A DNA stretch of 64,000 bases from Anaerococcus sp. Marseille-Q5996 (GTDB lineage: Bacteria > Bacillota > Clostridia > Tissierellales > Peptoniphilaceae). Numbering within the stretch: position 1 is the first letter of the stretch; each line of letters begins with the position of its first letter. Under the pieces are notes generated by a model, which was given only the letters and a program-made list of their open reading frames with translations, was not told the origin of the DNA and did not search any database. Shown one piece after another: positions 52,694-61,974 of the stretch. A program made the translations under genes and the position numbers. The stretch is taken from positions 1 to 64,000 of the forward strand of contig NZ_CAMPPE010000004.1 in assembly GCF_946893725.1 (NCBI RefSeq), in the 5' to 3' direction.

Positions 52694-53703
52694 ATATTAG
52701 ATAAAAATCCATCTATATCTTCATCACTTGTTCTATAGGTTGTCACAAAACGGGCAATATTTTTACCATCGACATTGCCAACTACATCAAAGACAGAAAA
52801 TTCTTTAAATTTATTAACTTGATCATCTGAAAGTATTACAAAAACTTGGTTGGATTCAAAGTCATAGGCAAGTTCATAGCCCTTATCAGATATTCCCTTT
52901 GCCAAAGCTTTTGCTTTTTCAAAGGCAATTCTTGCACCACTTACATAGCCATCTTCTTTGGAAAATACAGTTTCATACATGATGCCAACTACAAAAGATT
53001 TTGCTAAAAGATAGCCTTTTTGTTTTTGTAGGTTGATAAAGTTTTTCTTAAGTTCATCATTTACTATAACCATGGCTTCACTTAGCAAAAGTCCGTTTTT
53101 TGTCCCACCTAGGTAGAAAATATCACACAAATTGCAAATGTCGGACAAATCATAATCGCATTTATCACTGGCAAGGGCTGCAGCAAGCCTTGCCCCATCT
53201 ATAAACAAATACAAATCATTTTCCTTACAAAAATCATAAATTTCTGTAAGTTCTTTTTTAGTGTAGACTTCACCAAGCTCAGTAGTGTTTGAAATATAAA
53301 CTTTTTTTGGTACAGTTACAAGTTCAGAATTAAATTCTTTCAATTTTTCTTCTAAGAGCTTGCGGCTTAGTTTACCTGTTGGGCTTTCAATGGTTTCAAT
53401 CTTAATACCAGTTGCCTCAATTGATCCTGCCTCATGGTCTTCAATATGACCAGTTTTTACTGCTAGTACAGAGTTTTCTTGTTGCATACCACAGCTAACT
53501 CCCAAAACATTTGCAGGAGTTCCGCCTGGCACAAAATGTATGTCTACATTATCATTTTTAAGGGCTTTTTTTATTAAATTTCTTGCATTTTCACTATGGT
53601 CATCAAAACCATAGCCGGGATTGTACTCATCTTTTGCCTTTAGTAGGGCATCAAGGACTTCAACTCTTCCTATATCATTGTAATCATTTAAGAAATAATA
53701 CAT
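52690..53703 (-). CDS. Threonine aldolase family PLP enzyme
   Basis: This 337-residue PLP-dependent beta-eliminating lyase resembles low-specificity L-threonine aldolase, which splits threonine to glycine and acetaldehyde. The start has YNPGYGFDDHSENARNLI. Substrate residues follow in HIEDHEAGSIEATG, the Asp under PLP is in LFIDGARLAAAL, and the PLP-binding Lys is in YLGGTKNGLL. The acyltransferase gene lies 1 base upstream in the same direction, so it is probably expressed with it. Confidence 0.88.
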   Translation of the reverse strand: MYYFLNDYNDIGRVEVLDALLKAKDEYNPGYGFDDHSENARNLIKKALKNDNVDIHFVPGGTPANVLGVSCGMQQENSVLAVKTGHIEDHEAGSIEATGIKIETIESPTGKLSRKLLEEKLKEFNSELVTVPKKVYISNTTELGEVYTKKELTEIYDFCKENDLYLFIDGARLAAALASDKCDYDLSDICNLCDIFYLGGTKNGLLLSEAMVIVNDELKKNFINLQKQKGYLLAKSFVVGIMYETVFSKEDGYVSGARIAFEKAKALAKGISDKGYELAYDFESNQVFVILSDDQVNKFKEFSVFDVVGNVDGKNIARFVTTYRTSDEDIDGFLSNI

Positions 53704-53704
53704 A

Positions 53705-55513
53705 TTATTCTCCTTTCACTGGACTTAATAGTGATTTTTCAATTGCTTCATTTAGTAATTTTAGGTAAGCTTCATAGGCTTGTGTTTGCCCGTAGAAGTG
53801 AACACCGTCTGTACCATTATAAAATTCAGGATGCTTAATGGCATAATCCTCCCAGTCCATGACTGTTACAAAATCATATTTTTTAGAAACTTCATTCATG
53901 GCCACACTTACACGGTGGGGTTGGTCAAACCTATTGTCATAGCAAGTTATAAGTATTAGCCTTTTGCCATCTGGTAGGACTTTTACAATTTCTTCTAGGC
54001 TTGGAGTAGGGATTTCTTTTGCATTTGTACCTAGAGCAATAATTACAATATCACCAAGGTTATTTGTTTGATCCATCTGTGATATTATACTCGCACCATC
54101 TTCCAGAGGCCTGCTGCCCTCAGCGTTTATATATAAATTTTCTATATTATTTGCCAAGTACTCTCGAGGTCCTAGCATTACGCTGTCACCGATTAGGGTA
54201 AGGGTTTTTTCTTTTTTGGCAGATTTTACAAATTCGCTATTATTTTTATCTATAGTTTGGTCGAGTTCTTTTTTATCAAGATTAATCTTTTCAATATCTT
54301 GATTTACCGACTCCCTTAAAATTTGCTTTTCAAGACTCATCATATTGCCTGCATTTTCTGATATTGCAAAGGATAGGGAAAAGCTTGTTATAATCATAAA
54401 TAGAAAAACAGACTGGAAAATCAATCGATTTTTTTCATAGTTAATATGATATTTTGGATTTCTTTCTTTTAAGGAAATTATGTTTTTTCCCCTAAAAATT
54501 GGCTCAAATACATGATAGTTAAATAAAACGAGCGCAATTGTTATAAGTATGGCAAGCAAAAGTCCCTTGCCAGTCTTATCAGAATCGCTGACAATTATCC
54601 AAACCGGCCAATGAAATAGGTAAAAACCATAGGAATAATCTGAAAGCCTAGATGTAATCTTATCTTCCATTATATTTTTATTTGAGTAGGCCACCAAAAT
54701 TAAAAATCCACTTATCAAATCAGTTAGGGCAAAGCCTACAAAATATGTGACCTTGCTAGCATATGACATGGTCATAGCCATTAACAATATAAGGCCTAGT
54801 CCTATTAAAGTTGCCTTGTTGTAGGGGATTTTTTTAAAGGAAAATCTTTTTACAAAGGCAGCCAAAAAGCTACCCACCATAAAGGACCCCATACGGCTAA
54901 GGTCAAAAAAGTAAACAAAACCAGTATCCACACTTTTTATAATAGTAAGCGCTAGCATCAAAACAAAGCCGATTATTGCCAGATAAAAAGTAGTCATCAA
55001 AAATAAATCTGTAAACCTACGTTTTACTGCTCGCTTTTCTAGTGATTTTTTGTAAATAAAGCCCATAATCCATGGCCAGATCAAATAAAAATGTATTTCC
55101 AAAGCCAGGGTCCAGGTGTGCATGAAAATACCAGTTATAAATTGACCTTCATAGGATCCGCCACGTAGAATTTCGAAGTAATTGTAGTTAAAGCTAATGG
55201 CTGCCAAAAATTGGTCAAAAAATCCTACACTATAATCATTATCTAAGCTTGGTAAAAACAAAGAAGATAGAAATAGCATTAGCAGGAGAGCTGGAAATAT
55301 CCTTAAAAATCTCTTGGTATAAAATTTTCTATAATCTATCTTTCTTGTTTCAAATAATTCATCTATTAAGTGATAGCTGATTAAAAAACCAGACATAACA
55401 AATAAAATACTTACTCCCAAAAATCCACCTGGTAGGACAGTGGGGAAGTAGTGGTAGCCTAAGACTAGAAAAATGGCATATACTCTTAAAAAATCTAAAC
55501 CCTTAATCTTCAT
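53705..55513 (-). CDS. OatA-type peptidoglycan/polysaccharide O-acetyltransferase
   Basis: This 602-residue protein has an N-terminal acyltransferase-3 domain with about 11 helices (1-375), including the family's FLRVYAIFLVLGYHYFP with its His. An extracellular SGNH domain follows (about 430-600) with LIGDSVMLGP, ALGTNAKE and DGVHFYGQ supplying Ser, Gly-Asn and Asp-His. This is the OatA architecture, which O-acetylates peptidoglycan or wall polysaccharide. The MORN protein gene overlaps it by 11 bases upstream. Confidence 0.92.
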   Translation of the reverse strand: MKIKGLDFLRVYAIFLVLGYHYFPTVLPGGFLGVSILFVMSGFLISYHLIDELFETRKIDYRKFYTKRFLRIFPALLLMLFLSSLFLPSLDNDYSVGFFDQFLAAISFNYNYFEILRGGSYEGQFITGIFMHTWTLALEIHFYLIWPWIMGFIYKKSLEKRAVKRRFTDLFLMTTFYLAIIGFVLMLALTIIKSVDTGFVYFFDLSRMGSFMVGSFLAAFVKRFSFKKIPYNKATLIGLGLILLMAMTMSYASKVTYFVGFALTDLISGFLILVAYSNKNIMEDKITSRLSDYSYGFYLFHWPVWIIVSDSDKTGKGLLLAILITIALVLFNYHVFEPIFRGKNIISLKERNPKYHINYEKNRLIFQSVFLFMIITSFSLSFAISENAGNMMSLEKQILRESVNQDIEKINLDKKELDQTIDKNNSEFVKSAKKEKTLTLIGDSVMLGPREYLANNIENLYINAEGSRPLEDGASIISQMDQTNNLGDIVIIALGTNAKEIPTPSLEEIVKVLPDGKRLILITCYDNRFDQPHRVSVAMNEVSKKYDFVTVMDWEDYAIKHPEFYNGTDGVHFYGQTQAYEAYLKLLNEAIEKSLLSPVKGE

Positions 55514-55886
55514 CTTTTTCTACCTCAACAAATCCATCACTTGTTTTCTCATAAATACTGCCGTCTTTAAGTTTTATTTTTATATTATTATTACCTGATT
55601 TATGGTCAAAGTTAGCCATATAGGAGTAATCATCAGCTATGAAAGTCCCTGGACCATCAAACCTAGAATTTTTAAACTCCCCTTTGTATAAGCCATCTAT
55701 ACTTTTTAAAGTGCCTTTACCCTCTAATTTATTATCCACAATAGAACCTGTGTAGTAGGTCCTATTGTCAATCTTGTAATCACTAACATCTTTATCCTTG
55801 CCCTTGCCGATAAAATAGGCTAAGGATATGACCATCAACCCTAAAAGGCCTATGCCCATATAGGAAATAAATTTTCTATTATCCAT
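55503..55886 (-). CDS. Membrane-anchored MORN-repeat protein
   Basis: This 127-residue protein has an N-terminal helix (about 8-25). Two clear MORN repeats follow, YTGSIVDNKLEGKGTL and YKGEFKNSRFDGPGTF, and a third is weaker. The end is acidic. MORN repeats mediate lipid or protein contacts. Its 11-base overlap with the OatA-like gene implies a joint role in wall modification. Confidence 0.8.
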   Translation of the reverse strand: MDNRKFISYMGIGLLGLMVISLAYFIGKGKDKDVSDYKIDNRTYYTGSIVDNKLEGKGTLKSIDGLYKGEFKNSRFDGPGTFIADDYSYMANFDHKSGNNNIKIKLKDGSIYEKTSDGFVEVEKDED

Positions 55887-56142
55887 ATTACCCTCTCAAT
55901 ATATTCTATTTATATTATAACAAAAACAAAAAAATTGTAGATACAAATATTATGATTATCTAGTCAAGTTTAATCTAATTGTGTAATTAGAATAAATATA
56001 AACTATTTTTATAATTTATTGGGATTATAAAAAATATTTTGAAAATTATAAGCCATTTTTTTACCTTACTATATAGTATTTCATTAGATGTTGAAAAATC
56101 AACATTTTATTGTATAGCAAATATTACAAAATATCATAATAT
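55887..56142 (+). other. AT-rich intergenic region before feo
   Basis: No open reading frame stands out. A perfect hairpin ATGTTG/CAACAT with an AAAAAT loop lies at 56090-56106, upstream of the Fur box. The rest is very AT-rich. Confidence 0.4.
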
Positions 56143-56175
56143 GATATTGATTATCATTACTTTATATGGTATACT
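56143..56175 (+). promoter_or_regulatory. Fur box over the feo promoter
   Basis: GATATTGATTATCATTACT (56143-56161) resembles the Fur consensus GATAATGATAATCATTATC. It overlaps the -35 TTGATT (56147-56152), which is 17 bases before the -10 TATACT (56170-56175). Fur-Fe2+ should block RNA polymerase here. Confidence 0.8.
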
Positions 56176-56261
56176 GTAAATGCAATTAAAAAGACTTATA
56201 AATTTTAATTATATTTAAACAAATTATAAATATTATTGTTTTATATAGAAAAGGAGTAATT

Positions 56262-56486
56262 ATGCCTGTTACATTGTTTAGTGAATGTGACTCAGTGAGA
56301 GTAACCATGATTAAGGGCAATGATCAAATTAGAAAGCATTTATCAAATTTAGGAATAGTAAAGGGCAAGGAAATGACCCTACAAAGATTTGATGGTGTTA
56401 ATTATATTTTCTTAATAGAGGGAAACAAAATTGCTCTAGCAAAGGATATTGCTAAAAGAATAATTGTTGAGGAGGTTGTTGGATGA
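56262..56486 (+). CDS. feoA: FeoA domain protein, first copy
   Basis: This 74-residue SH3-like FeoA protein contains VRVTMIKGNDQIRKHLSNLGIVKGKEMTLQRFDGVNYIFLIEGNKIALAKDIAKRIIV, the FeoA pattern of a charged loop, LGI and a C-terminal strand. It assists FeoB in ferrous iron uptake. It overlaps the second feoA by 4 bases and is controlled by the upstream Fur box. Confidence 0.9.
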   Translation: MPVTLFSECDSVRVTMIKGNDQIRKHLSNLGIVKGKEMTLQRFDGVNYIFLIEGNKIALAKDIAKRIIVEEVVG

Positions 56487-56710
56487 AATCTTTAAGAGAT
56501 GCCAAGGTAGGAGAAAATCTTAAAGTTGCTAAAATAAAGGGAGATGGTCCTACAAAAAGAAGAATAATGGATATGGGCATTACTAAAAATACTGATCTTT
56601 TTGTAAGAAAAGTTGCTCCATTAGGAGATCCCGTACAAATAAGTCTAAGGGGATATGAACTTACAATTAGAAAACATGATGCCGAAAATATAATAGTGGA
56701 GGAAGTATGA
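56483..56710 (+). CDS. feoA: FeoA domain protein, second copy
   Basis: This 75-residue FeoA-like protein shows KIKGDGPTKRRIMDMGITKNTDLFVRKVAPLGDPVQISLRGYELTIRKHDAENI, the more standard FeoA form (MGI, GDP, GYELTIRK). It overlaps both its neighbours by 4 bases. Two distinct FeoA proteins before one FeoB are found in several Bacillota and may form a mixed complex. Confidence 0.93.
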   Translation: MKSLRDAKVGENLKVAKIKGDGPTKRRIMDMGITKNTDLFVRKVAPLGDPVQISLRGYELTIRKHDAENIIVEEV

Positions 56711-58860
56711 GCTATAAAGTAGCCCTTGCGGGCAATCCAAATTCTGGTAAGACTACTTTGTTTAACGCTCTTACTGGATCAAATCAAAGAGTTGGAAACT
56801 GGCCTGGTGTTACAGTTGACAAAAAAGAAGGGAATCTAAAAAGTCACAAAGATATAGTTATCCAAGACTTGCCAGGAATTTATTCTCTATCTCCATATAC
56901 ATTAGAGGAAAAAGTAGCTCGTGAATATTTGGTCGATGAAAGGCCAGATTTAATTGTTAACCTAGTTGACGGGTCAAATCTTATCAGGAATTTATACTTA
57001 ACAAGCCAATTTATAGAACTTGGTATCCCAACAATACTTGCCTTAAATATGGTGGATATTGTAAAGCAAAGAGGGGATAAGATTGATAAGGGTGCTTTAT
57101 CTGAACTATTGGGATGTCCAGTAGTAGAAATTGTGGCAAACAAAGAAAAGGGAATTGATAAGTTAATTAATGAAATTGAAAAAGCTAATAGCAAACAAAT
57201 TTATCCAAAAGCTTTAGAATTTTCTTATGATTTGGAGAATAAATTAGCAGATATTAGAAATATTATAGACTCATATGTTGATGAAGATTTAAGAAGATTT
57301 TATACCATTAAAGCCTTTGAAAATGACGAGCAAATGGTAGAGAAAATAGGAATTAGTAATGATGATCTTAAGAAAATAGACGATATTAGATCTGCTTGCG
57401 AAGAATTTTATGACGATGACGCTGAATCTATTATAACTGGTGAAAGATATGAAAGATTGGAAGTGCTTGGTAGTAGAATACTAAAGAAAGCAGCTCCAAA
57501 GCTTTCTACAACTGATAAGATAGACAATATTGTTACATCAAGGATTTTGGGTATACCAATATTTGCCCTTGTCATGTTCTTGGTTTATTCCCTTGCAGTT
57601 TACGAACATTCACCTGGAACTATGGCAACGGAAGCTGTAAATGGATTTTTTGATGATACATTGATTCCAGGGGCTCAAGCAGCTTTAGAAAGTGCAAGTA
57701 TAAATGAAGTACTTGTTGGACTTGTAACAGATGGTATCTTAGCTGGTGTAGGAGCAGTACTTGGATTCTTACCACAAATGATGGTTATGTTTGCTCTTCT
57801 TTCTATCCTTGAAGATATAGGATATATGTCGAGAGTTGCCTTTATCATGGATAGATTATTTAGACGTTTTGGCCTATCAGGAAAATCATTTATTCCAGCT
57901 ATGATTTCGACAGGTTGTGCAGTTCCTGGTATCCAAGCTTCTAGAACTATAGAAAATGACAGAGATAGAAGGATTACAATAATGACTACATCATTTATGC
58001 CGTGCTCTGCAAAACTTCCTGTAATAGCCCTAATAGCAGGGGCATTTTTCCCAAGCAATAGGGCTCTTATTACCTTTAGTTTTTATTTTATAGGAATAGC
58101 GGCTATTGTAATGTCAGGTGTTATATTAAAGAAATTTAAGAAATTTGCTTCTGATCCTGCTCCTTTTATTATGGAGTTGCCTCCATACCATGCACCAAGG
58201 CTAAAATCTGTTTTGCAAGATGTATGGAATAAGTCAAAAGCTTATGCAAGACGTGCTGGCACAATAATCTTACTTTCATCCATAGTAATTTGGTTTTTGA
58301 CAAACTTTGACTTTAGATTAAATCTAGTTGAAGAAGATGGGGCAAATTCGATTATGGGAGTTATTGGCTCAGCTATAGGCTTTATATTTAAGCCATTGGG
58401 ATTTGGCACATGGCAATCAATGGTCGCAACAATTTCTGGCTTTGTTGCCAAAGAAAATGTAGTAAATACCATGGGTATAGTTTTGGGTCTAGGCGCTGAT
58501 ATTACAGAAGATAGTCCAGAACTACTAGCAGCCTTTAATGCAGCTATAGGTACACCAATAGCTGGTTACTCATTCTTGCTATTTAATATGCTTTGCATGC
58601 CTTGTTTTGCAGCGGTTGGAGCTATAAAAACAGAAATGGGTGATAATAAATGGACTTTGTTAACAGTAGGTTACCAAATGGGATTTGCATATGCAATTAG
58701 TTTTATTTTCTATCAACTTGCAAGGTTGATAGCTTATGGAACATTTACTCTATCAACAATAATAGCATTTATAGTACTAGTTGCTTTACTATACTTATTG
58801 TTTAGACCTCATAAGGCTATTGCAGATAACAATACTTATAAAGCAAGTGTTGCTCGATAA
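56707..58860 (+). CDS. feoB: Ferrous iron transporter FeoB
   Basis: This 717-residue membrane GTPase imports Fe2+. The G domain has G1 GNPNSGKTT (9-17), G3 DLPG, G4 NMVD and a GDI helical part. The membrane part carries two Gate-like blocks (SRVAFIMDRLFRRFGLSGKSFIPAMISTGCAVPGI near 377-410 and FVAKENVVNTMG near 578). It is the full-length form, without a fused FeoA or FeoC. It overlaps feoA by 4 bases. Confidence 0.97.
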   Translation: MSYKVALAGNPNSGKTTLFNALTGSNQRVGNWPGVTVDKKEGNLKSHKDIVIQDLPGIYSLSPYTLEEKVAREYLVDERPDLIVNLVDGSNLIRNLYLTSQFIELGIPTILALNMVDIVKQRGDKIDKGALSELLGCPVVEIVANKEKGIDKLINEIEKANSKQIYPKALEFSYDLENKLADIRNIIDSYVDEDLRRFYTIKAFENDEQMVEKIGISNDDLKKIDDIRSACEEFYDDDAESIITGERYERLEVLGSRILKKAAPKLSTTDKIDNIVTSRILGIPIFALVMFLVYSLAVYEHSPGTMATEAVNGFFDDTLIPGAQAALESASINEVLVGLVTDGILAGVGAVLGFLPQMMVMFALLSILEDIGYMSRVAFIMDRLFRRFGLSGKSFIPAMISTGCAVPGIQASRTIENDRDRRITIMTTSFMPCSAKLPVIALIAGAFFPSNRALITFSFYFIGIAAIVMSGVILKKFKKFASDPAPFIMELPPYHAPRLKSVLQDVWNKSKAYARRAGTIILLSSIVIWFLTNFDFRLNLVEEDGANSIMGVIGSAIGFIFKPLGFGTWQSMVATISGFVAKENVVNTMGIVLGLGADITEDSPELLAAFNAAIGTPIAGYSFLLFNMLCMPCFAAVGAIKTEMGDNKWTLLTVGYQMGFAYAISFIFYQLARLIAYGTFTLSTIIAFIVLVALLYLLFRPHKAIADNNTYKASVAR

Positions 58861-58877
58861 AGAAATAGGAGGTAAAG

Positions 58878-59030
58878 ATGAACCTACAATCATGGATTCT
58901 TTTAATAATAATTTTGCTAGTATGTGCTTACATTGTTTATACTAGATTTATAAAAAATGACGCAAATGAAGGCTGCAAGGATTGTCCAGGTCACAATCCA
59001 CAAAAAGGTTTCAATAAAAATAAATTCTAA
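58878..59030 (+). CDS. FeoB-associated Cys-rich membrane protein
   Basis: This 50-residue protein has one membrane helix (about residues 6-24, SWILLIIILLVCAYIVY) and a short tail with GCKDCPGHN, the CxxC signature of FeoB-associated Cys-rich proteins. It starts 17 bases after feoB behind AGGAGG. It may fill the role of FeoC or bind Fe2+ near the pore. Confidence 0.85.
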   Translation: MNLQSWILLIIILLVCAYIVYTRFIKNDANEGCKDCPGHNPQKGFNKNKF

Positions 59031-59063
59031 GAAATAGTTTATACTAATATTTAAACTGTAATA

Positions 59064-59107
59064 ATTTTTTGAAAGTCTTTGGATAAACTAGAGGCTTTCA
59101 AAAAATT
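59064..59107 (+). terminator. Inverted repeat after the feo operon
   Basis: A perfect 13-bp inverted repeat AATTTTTTGAAAG/CTTTCAAAAAATT with a 18-base loop follows the feo genes. The 3' side ends in TTTT, so it could terminate transcription weakly. Confidence 0.5.
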
Positions 59108-59118
59108 TTGCATAACTA

Positions 59119-59148
59119 TTGATAATGATTATCGTTATACGATACATT
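59119..59148 (+). promoter_or_regulatory. Fur box and promoter of the flavodoxin gene
   Basis: GATAATGATTATCGTTATA (59121-59139) is a close match to the Fur consensus. It overlaps a TTGATA at 59119, with a possible -10 TACATT at 59143 (18-base spacer). It implies induction when iron is low, when flavodoxin can replace ferredoxin. Confidence 0.78.
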
Positions 59149-59180
59149 ATAAAAAAATACATTATATAAGGAGAAGTAAT

Positions 59181-59612
59181 ATGTCAAAAGTAGCTATAAT
59201 ATATTGGTCAGGAACAGGTAATACAGAACAAATGGCAAATGCCATTGAAGCAAGACTAAAGGAAAATCAAGTTGAATTAGATATTTATCATGCTAGCGGT
59301 TTTGATTCTACAAATCTAAACAAGTACGATGCTTTTGCTTTTGGTTGCCCAGCTATGGGAGATGAGTCTCTTGAAGAAAGTGAATTTGAGCCAATGTTTG
59401 AATCAGTCGAAGAAAAACTTGAAAATAAAGCAGTTATTATATTTGGTTCATATGAGTGGAATGAAGGTCAATGGATGATAGACTGGCAAGAAAGATGCAA
59501 AAAGCATAATATTAATTTGGCAGCAGACGGTCTTGCTGTATACGATAGTCCAACAGATGGGGATATCAAATCTTGTCATGATTTAGCAGATGAGCTAATC
59601 AAACACTTATAA
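59181..59612 (+). CDS. Flavodoxin
   Basis: This 143-residue FMN electron carrier has phosphate loop YWSGTGNTEQMANAIE (residues 8-23), the FMN-stacking regions FGCPAMGDESLEESEFEPMFE and FGSYEWNEGQWMIDWQERC. It is the short-chain form and can replace ferredoxin under iron limitation, in line with the Fur box. The ATG at 59181 follows AAGGAG; an upstream in-frame start overlaps the Fur box and is rejected. A DUF3793 gene follows after 2 bases. Confidence 0.93.
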   Translation: MSKVAIIYWSGTGNTEQMANAIEARLKENQVELDIYHASGFDSTNLNKYDAFAFGCPAMGDESLEESEFEPMFESVEEKLENKAVIIFGSYEWNEGQWMIDWQERCKKHNINLAADGLAVYDSPTDGDIKSCHDLADELIKHL

Positions 59613-59614
59613 AG

Positions 59615-60166
59615 ATGGGATACGAGTTATTATCCCTTTATTGTAGCCAAGTTTTAGCAAATATAAAACCATCAAACTTATTTACTGTATCTAATATAGT
59701 TTATGATGTGGATAAACTTATAGAAACTTGGAACGAAGATTTTAATAAATACGATATATACTTTCAGATTCTATCGAAAAGAGAGAGAACATCTTCAATT
59801 TTATGTTTTAGAAAATGCTTATTGCAAGAATCTCTTAACTATGAAAAAACAAAAAATTTTTTAAAAACTTGTGGTTATAATACAAGTAATATTGATTCTT
59901 GTACCAGTTGTTTAAAAAAGAGATTTTTAGAAAATGAATTTCCACATGAAATAGGCTTGATTCTCGGTTATCCCTATGATGATGTAAAGGGATTTATTGA
60001 AAATAAAGGAAGAAATTACCTTTATAGTGGTTATTGGAAAGTTTATAAAGATAAGGAGGACAAGTGTAAATTATTTGACTTATATGATAAAATTCGACGA
60101 ATCTACATAGAAGCTAATGGAAATAAGTGTAAGCTTATGAAATTAGTGGAAATAGATACTTCATAG
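59615..60166 (+). CDS. DUF3793 family protein
   Basis: This 183-residue soluble protein has the family's FPHEIGLILGYPYDDVKGFIENKG...YSGYWKVYKD core near 110-150. Several Cys residues (CFRKC, TCGY, CTSC) could bind metal. The function is unknown, but the family is often next to flavodoxin, as here (2-base gap). Expression with flavodoxin from the Fur-controlled promoter suggests a role in low-iron metabolism. Confidence 0.85.
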   Translation: MGYELLSLYCSQVLANIKPSNLFTVSNIVYDVDKLIETWNEDFNKYDIYFQILSKRERTSSILCFRKCLLQESLNYEKTKNFLKTCGYNTSNIDSCTSCLKKRFLENEFPHEIGLILGYPYDDVKGFIENKGRNYLYSGYWKVYKDKEDKCKLFDLYDKIRRIYIEANGNKCKLMKLVEIDTS

Positions 60167-60286
60167 AATAAATCTATTTTTACAATTATTAAGAAATCTA
60201 CCAAGTTCATGCAAGATCTCCTAAAAATATAGGCTTGGTAGATAAATGCGTAAACATACCGATGTAATTTTAAATTACTCACAAAG

Positions 60287-60328
60287 GCAACCATAAACTG
60301 GCAAGTCAGTTAGGTTGCTTTTTTTTAT
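60287..60328 (+). terminator. Terminator after DUF3793
   Basis: Stem GCAACC/GGTTGC with an inner AACTG/CAGTT, followed by a run of eight T. Confidence 0.8.
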
Positions 60329-60342
60329 ACATACTTATAAAC

Positions 60343-60370
60343 TTGAATAAAATAAAGGATTAGATATAAT
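60343..60370 (+). promoter_or_regulatory. Promoter of cysK-cysE
   Basis: TTGAAT at 60343 and TATAAT at 60365 are 16 bases apart. The 71-base leader has no T-box or riboswitch that I can recognise. Confidence 0.7.
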
Positions 60371-60441
60371 AGTAAGCAAAAGATCCCCATGAAAAATTTA
60401 TGTATATTTACATAAGTTTATATTTATAAAAGGAGAGTAAT

Positions 60442-61353
60442 ATGTCTATTAAAAATAATGCTAAAGAACTTATAGGAAACACTCCACTACTAAAGTTAGA
60501 TTCCTTAAAAAAAGAGGGCAGAGCTGACATATATGTAAAAGTAGAAAAAAATAATGTTGCTGGTTCTATTAAAGATAGGATTGCCCTATATATGATAGAA
60601 GAAGCAGAAAAAGAAGGCAAAATTAAAGCTGGAGATACAATTGTGGAGCCAACAAGTGGTAATACAGGTGTAGCCCTAGCAGCCTTATGTGCAGCCAAAG
60701 GATATAAATTGATTCTAACTATGCCAGCTTCTATGAGTGAAGAACGTGAACTTTTAGCAAGAGCTTATGGGGCAGAAGTAATAAGAACAACAGAAAATGC
60801 CCTACAAGGATCAGTAGATAAGGCAAAAGAACTTGCAGAAAAAGATGGATACTACTTCCCAGACCAGTTTTCAAACCCAGCAAATATAAAAGCCCACTAC
60901 GAAACAACAGGACCAGAAATTTTAGCAGAACTAACACCAGATGCTTTCATAGCAGGAGTTGGTACAGGTGGAACAGTATCTGGAGTTGGTAAAAAATTAA
61001 AAGAAAAAGATAGCAATATCAAAATCTACGCTATCCAACCAGCAGAAAGTCCCCTTTTATCAGGTGGAGAAGCCTCTAGCCACAAAATCCAAGGTATAGG
61101 TGGTAACTTCATTCCTAAAAATCTAGATTTTGATGTAGTAGATGACATTGTAAGTGTAGCAAGTGATGATGCAATAAAAATGAGTAGACAATTAGCAAAA
61201 GATGAGGCCCTTGCAGTAGGAATCTCATCAGGTGCCAATGTAGTAGGAGCAATTGAAATAGCAGATAAATTAGGTGAAGGTAAAACAGTTGTAACAGTAC
61301 TTCCAGATACTGGGGAAAGATACCTATCAACTAGCCTATATGAAATTAATTAG
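60442..61353 (+). CDS. cysK: Cysteine synthase (O-acetylserine sulfhydrylase)
   Basis: This 303-residue PLP enzyme makes cysteine from O-acetylserine and sulfide. PLP Lys44 lies in [12 protein letters not shown]. The substrate loop is [10 protein letters not shown], the PLP phosphate loop [13 protein letters not shown], and the C terminus [14 protein letters not shown]. It overlaps cysE by 14 bases; the two enzymes form the cysteine synthase complex. Confidence 0.96.
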   Translation: MSIKNNAKELIGNTPLLKLDSLKKEGRADIYVKVEKNNVAGSIKDRIALYMIEEAEKEGKIKAGDTIVEPTSGNTGVALAALCAAKGYKLILTMPASMSEERELLARAYGAEVIRTTENALQGSVDKAKELAEKDGYYFPDQFSNPANIKAHYETTGPEILAELTPDAFIAGVGTGGTVSGVGKKLKEKDSNIKIYAIQPAESPLLSGGEASSHKIQGIGGNFIPKNLDFDVVDDIVSVASDDAIKMSRQLAKDEALAVGISSGANVVGAIEIADKLGEGKTVVTVLPDTGERYLSTSLYEIN

Positions 61354-61870
61354 TTATGAAGAATATAAAGAGGAACTTTTAGAAGCTGCCTTAAAGAAAG
61401 ATCCATCTTTAAAAAGTAAAGAAGAGGCTATCCTTTATTCCCCAGGTATAAAAGCTCTTTTAAGCCATTATAGAGCCCACAAGCTTTGGATAGAGGGCAA
61501 ACAATATGAAGCGGATGAAATAGCCTTTAAATCAAGGATAGAAACAGGCATAGAAATCCATCCTGGGGCAAAGATTGGCCGAAAAACCTTTATCGACCAT
61601 GGAATGGGTATTGTAATTGGAGAAACTGCAGAAGTAGGCGAAGACTGCTTGATATATCACGGTGTAACCCTAGGTGCAGTTGAAAATAAAAAAGGAAAAA
61701 GACACCCAACGGTAGGTAACAATGTCATGATAGGTGCAGGCGCAGTAGTCCTAGGTGCCATAAATATAGGCAATAATGTAAAAATAGGGGCCAACGCAGT
61801 TGTTTTAGATGATGTTATCGATAATGCAACTGCTGTTGGTGCACCAGCTAGGATTATAAAAAATAAATAA
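61340..61870 (+). CDS. cysE: Serine O-acetyltransferase
   Basis: This 176-residue enzyme acetylates serine. It is the short form, with left-handed beta helix repeats: [39 protein letters not shown], then [30 protein letters not shown]. Catalytic His residues are in DHGMG and YHGVTLG. The start lies within the end of cysK, so translation is coupled. The C terminus ([10 protein letters not shown]) lacks a long tail, which may alter binding to CysK. Confidence 0.94.
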   Translation: MKLISYEEYKEELLEAALKKDPSLKSKEEAILYSPGIKALLSHYRAHKLWIEGKQYEADEIAFKSRIETGIEIHPGAKIGRKTFIDHGMGIVIGETAEVGEDCLIYHGVTLGAVENKKGKRHPTVGNNVMIGAGAVVLGAINIGNNVKIGANAVVLDDVIDNATAVGAPARIIKNK

Positions 61871-61871
61871 T

Positions 61872-61925
61872 TTTTAAAAACTTCTAAGTAAGACTTTAAA
61901 AATCTTATTTAGAAGTTTTTTTATA
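61872..61925 (+). terminator. Terminator after cysE
   Basis: A long stem AAAACTTCTAA.TAAGA/TCTTA..TTAGAAGTTTT is followed by a T run. Confidence 0.8.
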
Positions 61926-61974
61926 CAATTTATAGCTTATAAAATATTAAGAAGGTAGATAAAGGAAGGTTTAT

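Noticed and set aside
59079-59180. A longer N terminus for the flavodoxin at 59181
   Set aside because: The extension would cover the Fur box and promoter, and the internal ATG has the only good ribosome-binding site.
60371-60441. T-box or riboswitch before cysK
   Set aside because: The leader is only about 70 bases, has no TGGNACCGCG-like sequence and no clear terminator hairpin.
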